Source: Verrucomicrobiales bacterium (GTDB lineage Bacteria; Verrucomicrobiota; Verrucomicrobiia; Verrucomicrobiales; DEV007). Taken from it: 64,000 bases of DNA. Of the stretch, positions 26,306 through 35,303 are shown one piece after another; the stretch's first letter is position 1; each line of letters begins with the position of its first letter. A program made the translations under genes and the position numbers. The notes below the pieces were generated by a model. That model made no database searches and was not told the DNA's origin. It was given only the letters and a program-made list of their open reading frames with translations. Location: contig JARGPI010000005.1 in assembly GCA_029213005.1 (NCBI GenBank), positions 186,001-250,000 of the forward strand, in the 5' to 3' direction.

Positions 26306-27091
26306 CTAAGATTGCTGATTAAAACGCACGCAATCCTCGTAGCGAATCAAGTTCCCTCCGAAGAGATCAAGCGCACTGCCAATCGTGAGGTCAACATTAC
26401 CGGAACTGATCGTATCCACTTCGATCAGGTCCTCAAAACTCCGGGCACCACCGGCATAGGTCACCGGAATTTTTCCCCAATCGCCCAGCATCTTCACCAG
26501 ATCGCGATCGATGCCCTCGCAAAGGCCTTCGACATCAGCCGCGTGAATCAGAAATTCATCGCAACGATTTGCCAGAAAATCGAGTGTCTCGTGATCCACC
26601 GCCAGTTCAGTTGGAGTCTGCCAGCGGTTCATCGCCACAATCCAGCCTTGATCAGTCTTCCGACAGCTCAAATCGATGACAAGCTTTTCCGTTCCGGTTT
26701 CTTTGATAACCTTCTCAAGGTTGGATTCAAGAAACCGGCCTTCGGAATCGAACAGATAAGAGGTTAAAATCACATGAGAGGCGCCCGCCCTCAGCCATTC
26801 GGCAGAATTGTCGGCGGTGATGCCGCCACCGATTTGCAAACCACCAGGGTAGGCACTCAGCGCCAGCCTCGCAGCCGATTCATTTCCCGGCCCCAGCTTG
26901 ATAACGTGACCTCCGATCAAACCGTCCTCAGCGTACCGTTCCGCAAACCAGGACGGAGATTGATCGCTCTCAAAATTGGTCGCCGGACCCGCCCCGTTGT
27001 CAGTGAGCGTGCCACCGACAATCTGTTTCACCTTCCCTTCGTGGAGGTCGATGCAGGGCCGGAATTTGGTTTTATTCACTTTGACCGGCAT
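26306..27091 (-). CDS. hisA: ProFAR isomerase, eukaryotic HIS6-type HisA
   Basis: A 261-residue phosphoribosylformimino-AICAR-P isomerase, the fourth step of histidine synthesis, as a (beta/alpha)8 barrel. It matches yeast HIS6 rather than the usual bacterial HisA: FRPCIDLHEGKVKQIVGGTL, GGHVIKLGPGNESAA, VIDLSCRKTDQGWIVAMN, FLIHAADVEGLCEGID and LDLFGGNLIRYEDCVRFN all have close counterparts in fungal HIS6. The two catalytic Asp residues fall in PCIDLHEG and HAADVEG. It starts next to the stop of the DUF5069 gene, so the two are co-translated. No other his genes are in the window. Confidence 0.92.
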   Translation of the reverse strand: MPVKVNKTKFRPCIDLHEGKVKQIVGGTLTDNGAGPATNFESDQSPSWFAERYAEDGLIGGHVIKLGPGNESAARLALSAYPGGLQIGGGITADNSAEWLRAGASHVILTSYLFDSEGRFLESNLEKVIKETGTEKLVIDLSCRKTDQGWIVAMNRWQTPTELAVDHETLDFLANRCDEFLIHAADVEGLCEGIDRDLVKMLGDWGKIPVTYAGGARSFEDLIEVDTISSGNVDLTIGSALDLFGGNLIRYEDCVRFNQQS

Positions 27092-27529
27092 TTAGATTCG
27101 GCCTTCCTCGATATCGTAAACATCGAACCAGTGGTAGACCACTTTTCCTTCCGGAAGGTTTTCGGGAATGTAATCTTCCAGAAAAACCTGAAGTTCGATC
27201 GGCATCTCGCTGATCCTCTTGTATCGCAGATCGTTGTTCCACTTCACGATATCCTCTTTGCTGTGTTTTTTCCCGTTTTCCCCAATCCATACCGCAACCG
27301 CATCGTCGTCGGCGCCGGTTGCCACAAAAGCTTTGAAGTCTTCGGCGGAGATTCCGGCGAATTCGAGAAATTGCTGATCGAGTGGGCAATCGAAATGATA
27401 CTCCCCTTCGGTTCCGGCAATCACAGCGCGACATTTATCAAGCGTCCGGCCGGCGACCACGTAGCCGCCGAGGACAGCGCGGGGACTTCTGGGATAATCT
27501 TTAGTTAAGTCTAGCGAATTCAGGCTCAT
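27092..27529 (-). CDS. DUF5069 domain-containing protein
   Basis: A 145-residue soluble protein of the DUF5069 family. Family features are the N-terminal DLTKDYPRSPRAVLGGYV, then GRTLDKCRAVIAGTEGEYHFDCPLD, and a C-terminal acidic DVYDIEEGR. The family is common in Planctomycetes, Verrucomicrobia and related groups and has no established function that I know. The stop codon directly precedes the hisA start, so a role tied to histidine or nucleotide metabolism is possible but unproven. Confidence 0.85.
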   Translation of the reverse strand: MSLNSLDLTKDYPRSPRAVLGGYVVAGRTLDKCRAVIAGTEGEYHFDCPLDQQFLEFAGISAEDFKAFVATGADDDAVAVWIGENGKKHSKEDIVKWNNDLRYKRISEMPIELQVFLEDYIPENLPEGKVVYHWFDVYDIEEGRI

Positions 27530-27638
27530 ATTTGATTCAATGGTTAAAACTCTCTTTTATGGGACGCCGGGCAAGGCATTTCTTTAACTGCGAATTGCTT
27601 TTTAAACAGCTCTGGGTACTGTTCGAATAACCATACCG

Positions 27639-29786
27639 ATGTCTGCTTCCACAAATTCCTCAAAAGTCATTCGTGATCCTCGCGAGGCGTTGGAACAACA
27701 CTTCGGGTTCCGCGATTTTCTATCGGGTCAGGAACCGGTGGTATCGGCATTGCTCACCGGGAAAGATACGCTCGCGGTGATGCCCACGGGCGGAGGAAAA
27801 TCGCTCTGCTACCAGTTGCCCGCCCTGGTCATGGACGGAGTCACACTGGTGATCAGCCCGCTGATCGCCTTGATGAAAGATCAAGTCGACGGTCTCGAGA
27901 AAAAGGGAATCGCCGCGACGATGATCAATAGCACCCTCACTCTGGCTGAGCAGAACGAAAGGCTCTCCGGTTTGTCCCGGGGGATTTACAAGCTGGTTTA
28001 TGTCGCTCCGGAGCGCTTCCGGAGTCAATCTTTTATCAACGCGCTCCGGGATGTCCCGATATCGCTTTTTGCAGTCGACGAAGCTCACTGCCTCAGTCAG
28101 TGGGGACACGATTTCCGGCCCGATTATGTTCGACTGGGTGACGCTCTCGAAAAGCTGAATAATCCCCAAACTGCGGCTTTTACCGCCACAGCGACGCCGG
28201 ATGTTCGCGCCGACATTCTCAAACACCTCAAGCTGCGGGATCCCTTTGTTTCAATCAGCGGATTTGAGCGCCCCAACCTCAGCCTGAAGGTGATCCAGTG
28301 CGCAAGCAACCGGGAAAAGTATGAACGACTCGAAGCGATGATCGATCGGCAGCGCACCGGAATCGTTTACTGCTCAACCCGGAAGAAAGTGGAGGAAGTG
28401 TGTGCCCACCTCGGCTCGATCGGAAAAAAGGTCATCGCTTATCATGGCGGGATGGATGACCAGGACCGATCCTGGGCTCAAAATGTGTTTATTCAGAAAA
28501 CCCGGGATGTCGCAGTGGCTACCAATGCCTTCGGGATGGGAATCGACCGGTCGGATGTTAGGTTTGTGGCCCATTTTGATGTGCCTGGCAGTATCGAAGC
28601 TTATTATCAGGAAGCAGGTCGCGCGGGAAGGGACGGGGAAAGTTCGGAGTGCGAACTCTATTTCAATTACGCGGATACCCGGACTCAGGAGTTTTTCATC
28701 GACGGAAACAATCCCGGCTACGGAACCATCGTTGATATCTATTTGGCTCTGACCAGACTGGCAATTAACAACGAGATCCACATGACGATCAAAGATATCG
28801 CCGGGCAGGTCGGGTTGAACAACACCATGCAGGCCGGAAGCGCCCTCTCCCACCTCGCCAAAGCGGGTTATATCGAGAGATTTGACATCCCCGGCCAACG
28901 GATGAGAGGCACCCGGATCTCCAGGCCCGGAACCAAGCCCGAAGATCTGGTGATCGATCACGCCGCTCTCGCCGAGAAGGAACGTCGCGACCGGTCGAGG
29001 CTCGAGGCGATGATTCAATTCTGCTATGATGACCGAACCTGTCGTCAGGCCTGGATCCTGAATTATTTTGGCGAGGACGACGCCGCAAATTGCGGGACCT
29101 GCGACAACTGCTCCTCGGGGCACAATTCGACCCGTCGCGGTCCCACGGAAGCGGAATTCGTGATCGTCAGGAAAGCGCTCAGTGGCATCGCCCGCTGCTC
29201 GACTCATCGTCCGGACGGTTCATGGGAAGCACGGTTCGGTAAAGGCCGAATTGTCCAAATGCTGGTGGGCGGTCGTTCCCAGGAGGTGTTAGCTGCCAAG
29301 CTGGACAAACTCTCCACCTACGGCCTCCTCAAAAAACAGGGCTCGGCTTATCTTTTCTCCCTGCTTGGCGAACTGCAAAAAGCCGGATTCGTCGCAATCC
29401 AGAAAACTCCGTTTCCTCTCCTAACCCTGACCCGGCGGGGCGCCGAGGTTATGAAAGGGAACTCAGATTTCAAAATTGAATGGCCGGAACAGTCTCATTT
29501 TGAGAAGCCCATCACTGGAAACAAAGGGAAAATCCCATCGATCTCACTGGATGAGTTGTCGTTTGATGAGAAACTTTTTGATCAGTTGAAATTCAAGAGA
29601 CGGGAACTGGCGGAGGAGGCCGGTGGTATTCCAGCTCACGTCATTTTCAGCAATCAGGTTCTGGAATTTTTCACCAGACTCAGGCCTCAAACCCGTGAGG
29701 AAGCTCTCCGCATCAAAGGCGTTGGTGAAGTCAAGGCTGACCGCTATCTGGAGCCATTCCTCGAGGTGATTCGAAATTACCGGTGA
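27639..29786 (+). CDS. recQ: ATP-dependent DNA helicase RecQ
   Basis: A 715-residue RecQ, a 3'-5' helicase in recombinational repair and fork restart. In order: motif I MPTGGGKSLCYQ (about residue 47), DEAHC motif II (about 146), motif V/VI region with VATNAFGMGID and YYQEAGRAGRDG, the RecQ zinc-binding Cys set (CYDDRTCRQ, then CGTCDNC), winged helix, and a C-terminal HRDC domain (about 640-715, ending LRIKGVGEVKADRYLEPFL). Length is slightly over the usual 610, owing to the linker before HRDC. It ends one base before the convergent candidate selenoprotein gene. Confidence 0.95.
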   Translation: MSASTNSSKVIRDPREALEQHFGFRDFLSGQEPVVSALLTGKDTLAVMPTGGGKSLCYQLPALVMDGVTLVISPLIALMKDQVDGLEKKGIAATMINSTLTLAEQNERLSGLSRGIYKLVYVAPERFRSQSFINALRDVPISLFAVDEAHCLSQWGHDFRPDYVRLGDALEKLNNPQTAAFTATATPDVRADILKHLKLRDPFVSISGFERPNLSLKVIQCASNREKYERLEAMIDRQRTGIVYCSTRKKVEEVCAHLGSIGKKVIAYHGGMDDQDRSWAQNVFIQKTRDVAVATNAFGMGIDRSDVRFVAHFDVPGSIEAYYQEAGRAGRDGESSECELYFNYADTRTQEFFIDGNNPGYGTIVDIYLALTRLAINNEIHMTIKDIAGQVGLNNTMQAGSALSHLAKAGYIERFDIPGQRMRGTRISRPGTKPEDLVIDHAALAEKERRDRSRLEAMIQFCYDDRTCRQAWILNYFGEDDAANCGTCDNCSSGHNSTRRGPTEAEFVIVRKALSGIARCSTHRPDGSWEARFGKGRIVQMLVGGRSQEVLAAKLDKLSTYGLLKKQGSAYLFSLLGELQKAGFVAIQKTPFPLLTLTRRGAEVMKGNSDFKIEWPEQSHFEKPITGNKGKIPSISLDELSFDEKLFDQLKFKRRELAEEAGGIPAHVIFSNQVLEFFTRLRPQTREEALRIKGVGEVKADRYLEPFLEVIRNYR

Positions 29787-29787
29787 A

Positions 29788-30435
29788 TTACTGGCCGCCC
29801 GACAGTTCCTCAACGCGTTTCCGTCCGGATTCACTGAGATTGGAAATCGCCATGGTCGACAATTTTCCATTTTGGAGCCGCAACGTCACAATGCCCGAAG
29901 CGCTCGTAACATAAGTCGCTATGATCCCCCGCCCTCGGCGATCTTTCCAATTTTCTAATTGGTAGCGACTTTCAGTAGGCTGGTAGGGAATTCCCCGGTA
30001 TTCACCCAGTGCTTTCCGGATGCCGGTGAATCCGTTGACATCCTTCATGTTAAAATACGGAATGACTCCGATCAACTTCTCGACACTTGAGTCACATACC
30101 GCCACGATCGGAGTCGGACCTGCCGCCTCATCACTAGCTATCGCATCCTGCACAACCTGAGGAGTTTTATGCAAATTCAATCCGCTGATGAAAATTATAA
30201 CCGTGTCTTTCTTCAGTTCTTCTATCGCCACAAAACTTGCGGAATTTGAAGGGCCTCAGGTCGATCCCGGTTCCATCAGAAGAAATGAAACGGCCTTGTT
30301 CCCGGATTCAGCCTGTTTTTTTACTTCATCGAGATCTTCCAACTCACGCACAAAATCGGGAGCCACAAAAGGTTCCGCAGCCTGAGCAATCGAAACCATT
30401 CCCAGCACAACCAAAGACAAAACCGAAACTTTCAT
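29788..30435 (-). CDS. Candidate exported selenoprotein: thioredoxin-like domain plus SHD1-like domain, in-frame TGA at codon 60
   Basis: From ATG 30435 the frame encodes a signal peptide (MKVSVLSLVVLGMVSIAQA), then KAVSFLLMEPGST, an in-frame TGA (30258-30256), and continues GPSNSASFVAIEELKKD with no other stop for 155 codons. The TGA falls after the first beta strand and before a helix, the exact place of the redox Cys of a thioredoxin fold, giving T-U-G-P-S. A hairpin follows the TGA (separate entry). The C-terminal part (about residues 150-208: WKDRRGRGIIATYV, VTLRLQNGK) is an SHD1-like domain common in Planctomycetes and Verrucomicrobia. Total 215 residues with Sec. Alternatives are a nonsense mutation or a read error. 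No selA, selB or selC lies in the window. Confidence 0.55.
30219..30251 (-). promoter_or_regulatory. Putative bacterial SECIS hairpin downstream of the in-frame TGA
   Basis: Counting from the base after the UGA, positions 14-19 CCGCAA pair with 23-28 UUGUGG (one G-U) around a GUU loop. Positions 5-8 CUUC pair with 34-37 GAAG below a 5x5 internal loop. The apical loop begins with G, about 19 nt from the UGA, which fits the bSECIS pattern (G among the first two loop bases, 16-37 nt from UGA); the fdhF loop lies at nearly the same distance. The upper stem-loop alone is 30228-30242. Confidence 0.5.
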
Positions 30436-30542
30436 GGAGGGAATCGTATCAAGTACGTTTTTCGAAGCAAGCCTAAGTTAATCAGCGGTAGAATCGGATT
30501 TTTTTGATTTCAGAAGCGCGTTTCAAGTCTAGCTTTACGATA

Positions 30543-31667
30543 ATGAAAGTTAACGGACGCCCCTATCGGACCGTTTGGATGGACGATGAATCCACCGGCG
30601 AATTTAAAATTATCGACCAACGGTGGCTACCTTTCCGTTTTGAAGTCGAAACGATTCGAACCACAGAGGAGGCGGCTGCAGCCATCAAGGATATGCATGT
30701 CCGGGGAGCCGGCTGCATTGGTGCAGTAGCGGCTCATGCCATGTATATCGCGGCGTTTGAATCAGAAAAATCAGCGGGCAAAATTTTTGAAGAGGAGCTT
30801 CGCCAAAAGGCGGATTTTCTGGCTTCAACCAGACCGACGGCGGTAAACCTGCAGTGGGCCATCAGTCGGCAACTCGACGAAATCCTTTCGCAGGATTCAA
30901 TCTCAGACGGTGCTAAAAAGGCCAGATCCGTAGCGCAGCAAATTGCCGACGAGGATGCGGAATGGTGCAATCGAATCGGCCAGCACGGCAAGCCGATAAT
31001 CGAAGACCTCGCCAAAAAGAATCCAGGGCGGCCCATAAATATCCTGACTCACTGTAATGCAGGATGGCTTGCCTTTGTCGATCACGGTTCGGCGACTGCT
31101 CCAATTTATGCCGCTCACGACGCCGGCATCCCGGTGCACGTCTGGGTGGATGAAACGAGGCCCCGAAATCAGGGCGCCCGACTGACCGCCTGGGAGTTAA
31201 ATCAGCATGGGGTTCCTCACACCGTGATTGTGGACAACACCGGCGGGCACCTCATGCAAAATGGGATGGTCGATCTCGTTATAACCGGGACAGATCGAAC
31301 CACTTACACCGGCGATGTCGCTAATAAGATCGGAACCTATCTAAAGGCGCTGGCAGCGAAAGATAACGAGGTGCCGTTTTACGTGGCGTTACCCTCTTCA
31401 ACCTTTGACTGGCAGATTCGTGACGGTGTTAAAGAAATCCCCATTGAAAAGAGAGACGGTGACGAAGTTTCAATGATGTCCGGCTTATCTGACCGCTCTG
31501 GCGACCGGGAGACCGAAGTGGCGATCGTGTCCCCGGGCAGTGAAGTGGCCAACTATGCGTTTGACGTGACCCCTTCCCGCCTCGTCACCGGTTTGATCAC
31601 CGAACGGGGAGTCTGCGACGCCAATGAAACCTCCATCCTCAACCTATTCCCGGAACACAAAAAATGA
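30543..31667 (+). CDS. mtnA: S-methyl-5-thioribose-1-phosphate isomerase
   Basis: A 374-residue MtnA of the methionine salvage pathway, turning methylthioribose-1-phosphate into methylthioribulose-1-phosphate. It belongs to the eIF2B-like family. Substrate-binding RGAGCIGAVAAHAM, catalytic Cys in LTHCNAGWLA (about residue 169), catalytic Asp in ITGTDRTTYTGDVANKIGTY (about 248) and the TRPTAVNLQWA segment are visible. ATG 30543 begins the typical N-terminus KVNGRPYRTVW. It is slightly longer than most MtnA because of an insert near residue 305 (MMSGLSDRSGDRETE). No other mtn genes are in the window. Confidence 0.93.
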   Translation: MKVNGRPYRTVWMDDESTGEFKIIDQRWLPFRFEVETIRTTEEAAAAIKDMHVRGAGCIGAVAAHAMYIAAFESEKSAGKIFEEELRQKADFLASTRPTAVNLQWAISRQLDEILSQDSISDGAKKARSVAQQIADEDAEWCNRIGQHGKPIIEDLAKKNPGRPINILTHCNAGWLAFVDHGSATAPIYAAHDAGIPVHVWVDETRPRNQGARLTAWELNQHGVPHTVIVDNTGGHLMQNGMVDLVITGTDRTTYTGDVANKIGTYLKALAAKDNEVPFYVALPSSTFDWQIRDGVKEIPIEKRDGDEVSMMSGLSDRSGDRETEVAIVSPGSEVANYAFDVTPSRLVTGLITERGVCDANETSILNLFPEHKK

Positions 31668-31871
31668 AATCGCTTAAATTAAACCTTGGCTTTTTTCAAA
31701 AAATGTTCATTTGATAGGTTTTTAAAATTGAATCGCACGGGATGGAGTCAGTAATCCTAAGCGATGCCGCTTTATTAGTGAGAATAAATTAAATAATTAA
31801 GGTTGCCTTCAAAGCGTCCTAATTGTTAAAAGATGTCGTGGGAGTCTCGAAACTCATAATTGTTTTATAAA

Positions 31872-32483
31872 ATGCAAAATCTAAAAATATTCAGCACAAT
31901 TTGCGCAGCAACACTGCTTCTATCCGGATCTATCCAAGCTCAGCAGCAGGTCATGGTAGCTCCCGGAGATGGGATTAAAATCAAAGGTGTCGAAAAGGAA
32001 GCTCAGAAGACCCCTAACTTTCAGGCGGGTGATGTTTCCAACAAGAAAGTGCCAAATCCCAGAGAGTGGCTCGAAATCGAAGTTGAATTTGAGGCGGCCA
32101 GAGTGAAGCCAAGCGACGGTGTTCTCGGCGAAGTGCTTTTCCGCTATTACGTCGGGATGACAACGGAGAATGGCTCCGGAATCGTTTTGACTGGCGATGT
32201 CACTCATGTGAACGTGATTGGCGGAGAGGAATATTTCTCATCGGTTTATGTGGCTCCGTCCACAATGGGAAAAATCACCGGCGATTACAGACGCGTCGAT
32301 ATGGGTAGCGTAAAGGCGGTTGGAGTCGAAATTTATTACAACGGAGTGCTTGTCGGAAAAGAGACCAGCACAGGAAAAGATTTCTGGGCGACAATGCAGA
32401 GCATGCCCGGAATTCTCTCAAAGGAAAAAACACCTTTTGCATTACTGTGGATCGACCGCTATCCAGAAGTGAAAGTGCAGTAA
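31872..32483 (+). CDS. Exported protein of the pilus locus, Amuc_1102-like
   Basis: A 203-residue protein with a signal peptide (LKIFSTICAATLLLSGSIQA). ATG 31872 is chosen over an upstream TTG at 31860. The mature protein is beta-rich (EWLEIEVEFEA, LFRYYVGM, VHVNVIGGEEYF-like segments). By size and position it corresponds to Amuc_1102, the gene next to PilM in the Akkermansia pilus locus. It starts the five-gene block here, 34 bp before pilM. The 204-bp upstream gap is AT-rich and probably holds the operon promoter, though no clear -35/-10 pair stood out. Orthology is inferred mainly from synteny. Confidence 0.75.
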   Translation: MQNLKIFSTICAATLLLSGSIQAQQQVMVAPGDGIKIKGVEKEAQKTPNFQAGDVSNKKVPNPREWLEIEVEFEAARVKPSDGVLGEVLFRYYVGMTTENGSGIVLTGDVTHVNVIGGEEYFSSVYVAPSTMGKITGDYRRVDMGSVKAVGVEIYYNGVLVGKETSTGKDFWATMQSMPGILSKEKTPFALLWIDRYPEVKVQ

Positions 32484-32517
32484 AACTTTCCCCGGATATT
32501 CAGAACAGAATTTTAGC

Positions 32518-34269
32518 ATGGCAGACGATCGAATCATAGCCCTGGATGTAGGCTCGCAGCAGATTTCCGTTGCAGCGTTCTCCAAAACATCAGGTGGAGG
32601 ACTAAAACTCGAAAAGTTTCATCGCGCGGATCTGATCGGAGATCCGTTTGATGACGCCCAGCGCCTCGCTCAGTCGAAAATGGCGTTAAAGGAAGTTGTC
32701 GGCGCGCTAAAACTGAAAAAGACGGAAACCAAGTATGTGATTTCGTCTCAGCCTGTTCTGTTAAAATTTGCCAGTCTGCCCGCCATTGACGGTGAGAAAC
32801 TGGAGGAAATCGTCGAGTTTGAGGCGCAGCAACAGGTCCCCTACCCAATCAATGAAGTGGTTTGGGGATATCAGCTCGTAGGTGAGCCCGACGATTTTGA
32901 AGTCGATGTGATCCTCGCCGCAGTAAAGTCAGACGAATTGAATGAGATCGATGATCTCGTTCAGGAAGCGGGACTGACCTCAAAAGGAGCTGAGATTTCA
33001 CCTGTTGCCCACTTCAACGCCCTCAGATTTAATTACTCTGACATCGCGGAGCCCATCCTTCTGATTGATATCGGTGCGAGAACCACTGACCTCATCTTCA
33101 TGGAGGGTAACAAGGTTTTCATCAGAACGATCAAACTGGGCGGCGCCGAGATCACGAAAGCCATTGCCAAGGAATTCGGCACCGACTACAGCAATGCTGA
33201 TCAGAAGAAGATTGCTGATGGCTTCGTCGCCCTCGGTGGTCCTTACGCAGATCATGACGATCCGGAAATCGCCGGCATGTCCAAGATCATCAGAAATTCG
33301 CTGACGCGGATGCACTCTGAGATCATGCGGACCATAAATTTCTATCGGAGTCAGCAAGGCGGGAGTGCTCCCCAACTCGCCCTTCTCAGCGGCGCCACCA
33401 CTTCACTGCCTTTCATTCGAGAGTTTTTCGCCGAGAAACTCAATATCCCGATCGACCACTTCAATGCCCTGCGCAACGTTACTGTTGCCTCCTCTCTTGA
33501 GAGTTCGGGAATCGCCTCCAACGCCCACAATTTGGGTGCGCTGGTAGGAAGCGCCCTCCAGCAGGCAGGTCCCGTTCCCGCCGCCATTGATCTAGTCCCC
33601 GACTCGGTTAAAGCCGACCGGGACATGGACCGGAGGAAACCCTATGTGATTCTTACCGTAGCCGCTATTACTGCATTACTTGCCTCTCTGGGCTTTTATT
33701 TCTCAAGAGGTACGGCTCTTTCCAGTGAAAAGGCGGAGAGCATTAACGCCAAAGCGGCTCAATTGATGAACGCCAACAAGGAGATTGAGAACCTTAAGGC
33801 TGAAATCGATACGATTGACCGAAAGCAGGAACCATTTGTCGCAGCGATCCGGCAGCGTGTTTATTGGATTCGTGCTTTTAATTACCTCAGTAACATGATG
33901 GAGTCCGACACGATGTGGGTCACCAGCTTATCCCCTTTATCTCAAAACAACCCTGTGATTGCTGAGGGCGGAGAACAGCTGGTAAGTAATGTGGGGGGAG
34001 GCACTCAAGTGGTCGACTCAATTCTAATCAAGGGTCTGTGGAGAGAAAACCCTTTGAGCTCCAGAGTGGTCTATAATTATTTTAACCGATTGAAAGAAGA
34101 TGCTGTTAAGTCCCAGGAGGCGAATCGTCCAGCCCGGTTTGACCTCGCAGACAAAGATGTCAGCGAGCTTCTCAATGTCGATGCCGGTACTGAAGACGAT
34201 CGCTTCGCCTATTCCTGGGAGTTGAGACTTCCTTTACCTGTAGAGAATCAGGTCAAATTCACAAAATAG
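32518..34269 (+). CDS. pilM: PilM-like type IV pilus ATPase fused to a PilN-like segment (Amuc_1101-like)
   Basis: A 583-residue protein. Residues 1-365 are an actin-like PilM/FtsA fold (IIALDVGSQQISVAAF, ILLIDIGARTTDLIFMEG, LALLSGATTSLPFI). A transmembrane helix follows (VILTVAAITALLASLGFYF, about 376-394), then a periplasmic coiled-coil and a PilN-like alpha/beta domain. In proteobacteria PilM and PilN are separate proteins; the single chain seen here matches the longer verrucomicrobial Amuc_1101 form. It would link the cytoplasmic motor to the periplasmic alignment complex. It is followed 11 bp later by the Amuc_1100-like gene. Confidence 0.85.
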   Translation: MADDRIIALDVGSQQISVAAFSKTSGGGLKLEKFHRADLIGDPFDDAQRLAQSKMALKEVVGALKLKKTETKYVISSQPVLLKFASLPAIDGEKLEEIVEFEAQQQVPYPINEVVWGYQLVGEPDDFEVDVILAAVKSDELNEIDDLVQEAGLTSKGAEISPVAHFNALRFNYSDIAEPILLIDIGARTTDLIFMEGNKVFIRTIKLGGAEITKAIAKEFGTDYSNADQKKIADGFVALGGPYADHDDPEIAGMSKIIRNSLTRMHSEIMRTINFYRSQQGGSAPQLALLSGATTSLPFIREFFAEKLNIPIDHFNALRNVTVASSLESSGIASNAHNLGALVGSALQQAGPVPAAIDLVPDSVKADRDMDRRKPYVILTVAAITALLASLGFYFSRGTALSSEKAESINAKAAQLMNANKEIENLKAEIDTIDRKQEPFVAAIRQRVYWIRAFNYLSNMMESDTMWVTSLSPLSQNNPVIAEGGEQLVSNVGGGTQVVDSILIKGLWRENPLSSRVVYNYFNRLKEDAVKSQEANRPARFDLADKDVSELLNVDAGTEDDRFAYSWELRLPLPVENQVKFTK

Positions 34270-34280
34270 ACACTGAATTT

Positions 34281-35291
34281 ATGAAATCGAAGGTTTGGCT
34301 TACCATTTTTGCCGTCATTGCACTCCTTTTTATCGGAGCCTCAGGATTTTTCGCCTTTTCTTCCTTTGGAAAATATTCCGAAGCTCAGGAAAACTGGAGC
34401 GACAAAGTCGGAACAATTAACTCTCTAGAGAAAAAACCGCTGTACCCGAATAAAGATAACGTTAGAAAGTTGTCTGATCTCGTTTCCGAATATCAAAAGT
34501 CAGTTAGTTCTCTGTTTACCAGCTTGGATCAGTTCCAAAAGAAACTGAATACCAGTATGGCAAACATTGAATTTCAAGACACCGTTAAAACTAAGGTCAG
34601 TGAATTCCGTAGAATTGCCAGCGAAGCCAATTTTGAAATTGTTCAAAATGACTCATTTCAACTTGGATTCGACGCCTACTCAAATTCGGTCCCATCTCCC
34701 GACATCGTTCCGATTCTAAACTACGAACTTGAAGCCATCGATCACCTCCTCAAGAAAATCATAACAGCGGGGGGAGATTCGATGTATATCTTCTCAAGAG
34801 ACCTGATCCCCGGAGAAATTGGAGGCCCTGACAGGCAGGAAAGCGGCGTCGTTCACAAATACCCTGTCAGGTTGGGAATCAATTGCTCTCATCGAGCTTT
34901 CCAGAATTTCATGAACTCAATCTCAAACGATAAGGAATATTTCTATATCGTCAGAGTAATGGAGATCCAAAATGAAATTCAGGAAGGCCCATTGAAAACC
35001 CGTGCCACCACAAGACAGGCCCTTGTTTTTGAAAATAAAGAGTCCGGGGCACCTGCTTCGATGAGTGATATGAGCAAATGGGGATTCCCCAATGCATCTG
35101 AGGCCGAGATCATGAGTGCTGCCGCTGCAGACGGCTACGTTCCATCGGGACGGGACGCACGCGTCTTAATGGGGCAGGAGAAACTTCAGATCTTTATGGT
35201 GATCGATATCGTCAGATTCTTAGATCCTTCCGGAGTTGATGGAATTCAATCCGAGAATGCGAATGCGAATGCGAAGAAAGGAAAGCGCTAA
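34281..35291 (+). CDS. Amuc_1100-like pilus-associated protein
   Basis: A 336-residue protein with one N-terminal membrane helix (VWLTIFAVIALLFIGASGFFAF) and a periplasmic domain that starts with a long coiled coil (about residues 50-130) and continues into an alpha/beta PilO-like region (VRLGINCSHRAFQNFMNSI, YFYIVRVMEIQNE). Size, topology and position match Amuc_1100, the Akkermansia pilus-locus protein studied for host immune effects. In the complex it would act as PilO/PilN partner. The C-terminal tail is low-complexity (ENANANAKKGKR). Its codon use and the two downstream genes' are more AT-rich than the flanking genes. Confidence 0.82.
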   Translation: MKSKVWLTIFAVIALLFIGASGFFAFSSFGKYSEAQENWSDKVGTINSLEKKPLYPNKDNVRKLSDLVSEYQKSVSSLFTSLDQFQKKLNTSMANIEFQDTVKTKVSEFRRIASEANFEIVQNDSFQLGFDAYSNSVPSPDIVPILNYELEAIDHLLKKIITAGGDSMYIFSRDLIPGEIGGPDRQESGVVHKYPVRLGINCSHRAFQNFMNSISNDKEYFYIVRVMEIQNEIQEGPLKTRATTRQALVFENKESGAPASMSDMSKWGFPNASEAEIMSAAAADGYVPSGRDARVLMGQEKLQIFMVIDIVRFLDPSGVDGIQSENANANAKKGKR

Positions 35292-35303
35292 CCCAAAAGT
35301 TAT

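Noticed and set aside
26774..27508. Open frame of 244 codons on the plus strand
   Set aside because: Antisense to hisA and the DUF5069 gene, both strongly recognised.
28374..29207. Open frame of 277 codons on the minus strand
   Set aside because: Antisense to recQ motifs V and VI and its zinc-binding region.
30188..30385. Small open frames on the plus strand across the TGA of the candidate selenoprotein
   Set aside because: They have no signal or domain, and the minus strand carries a signal peptide and continuous domain structure across the TGA.
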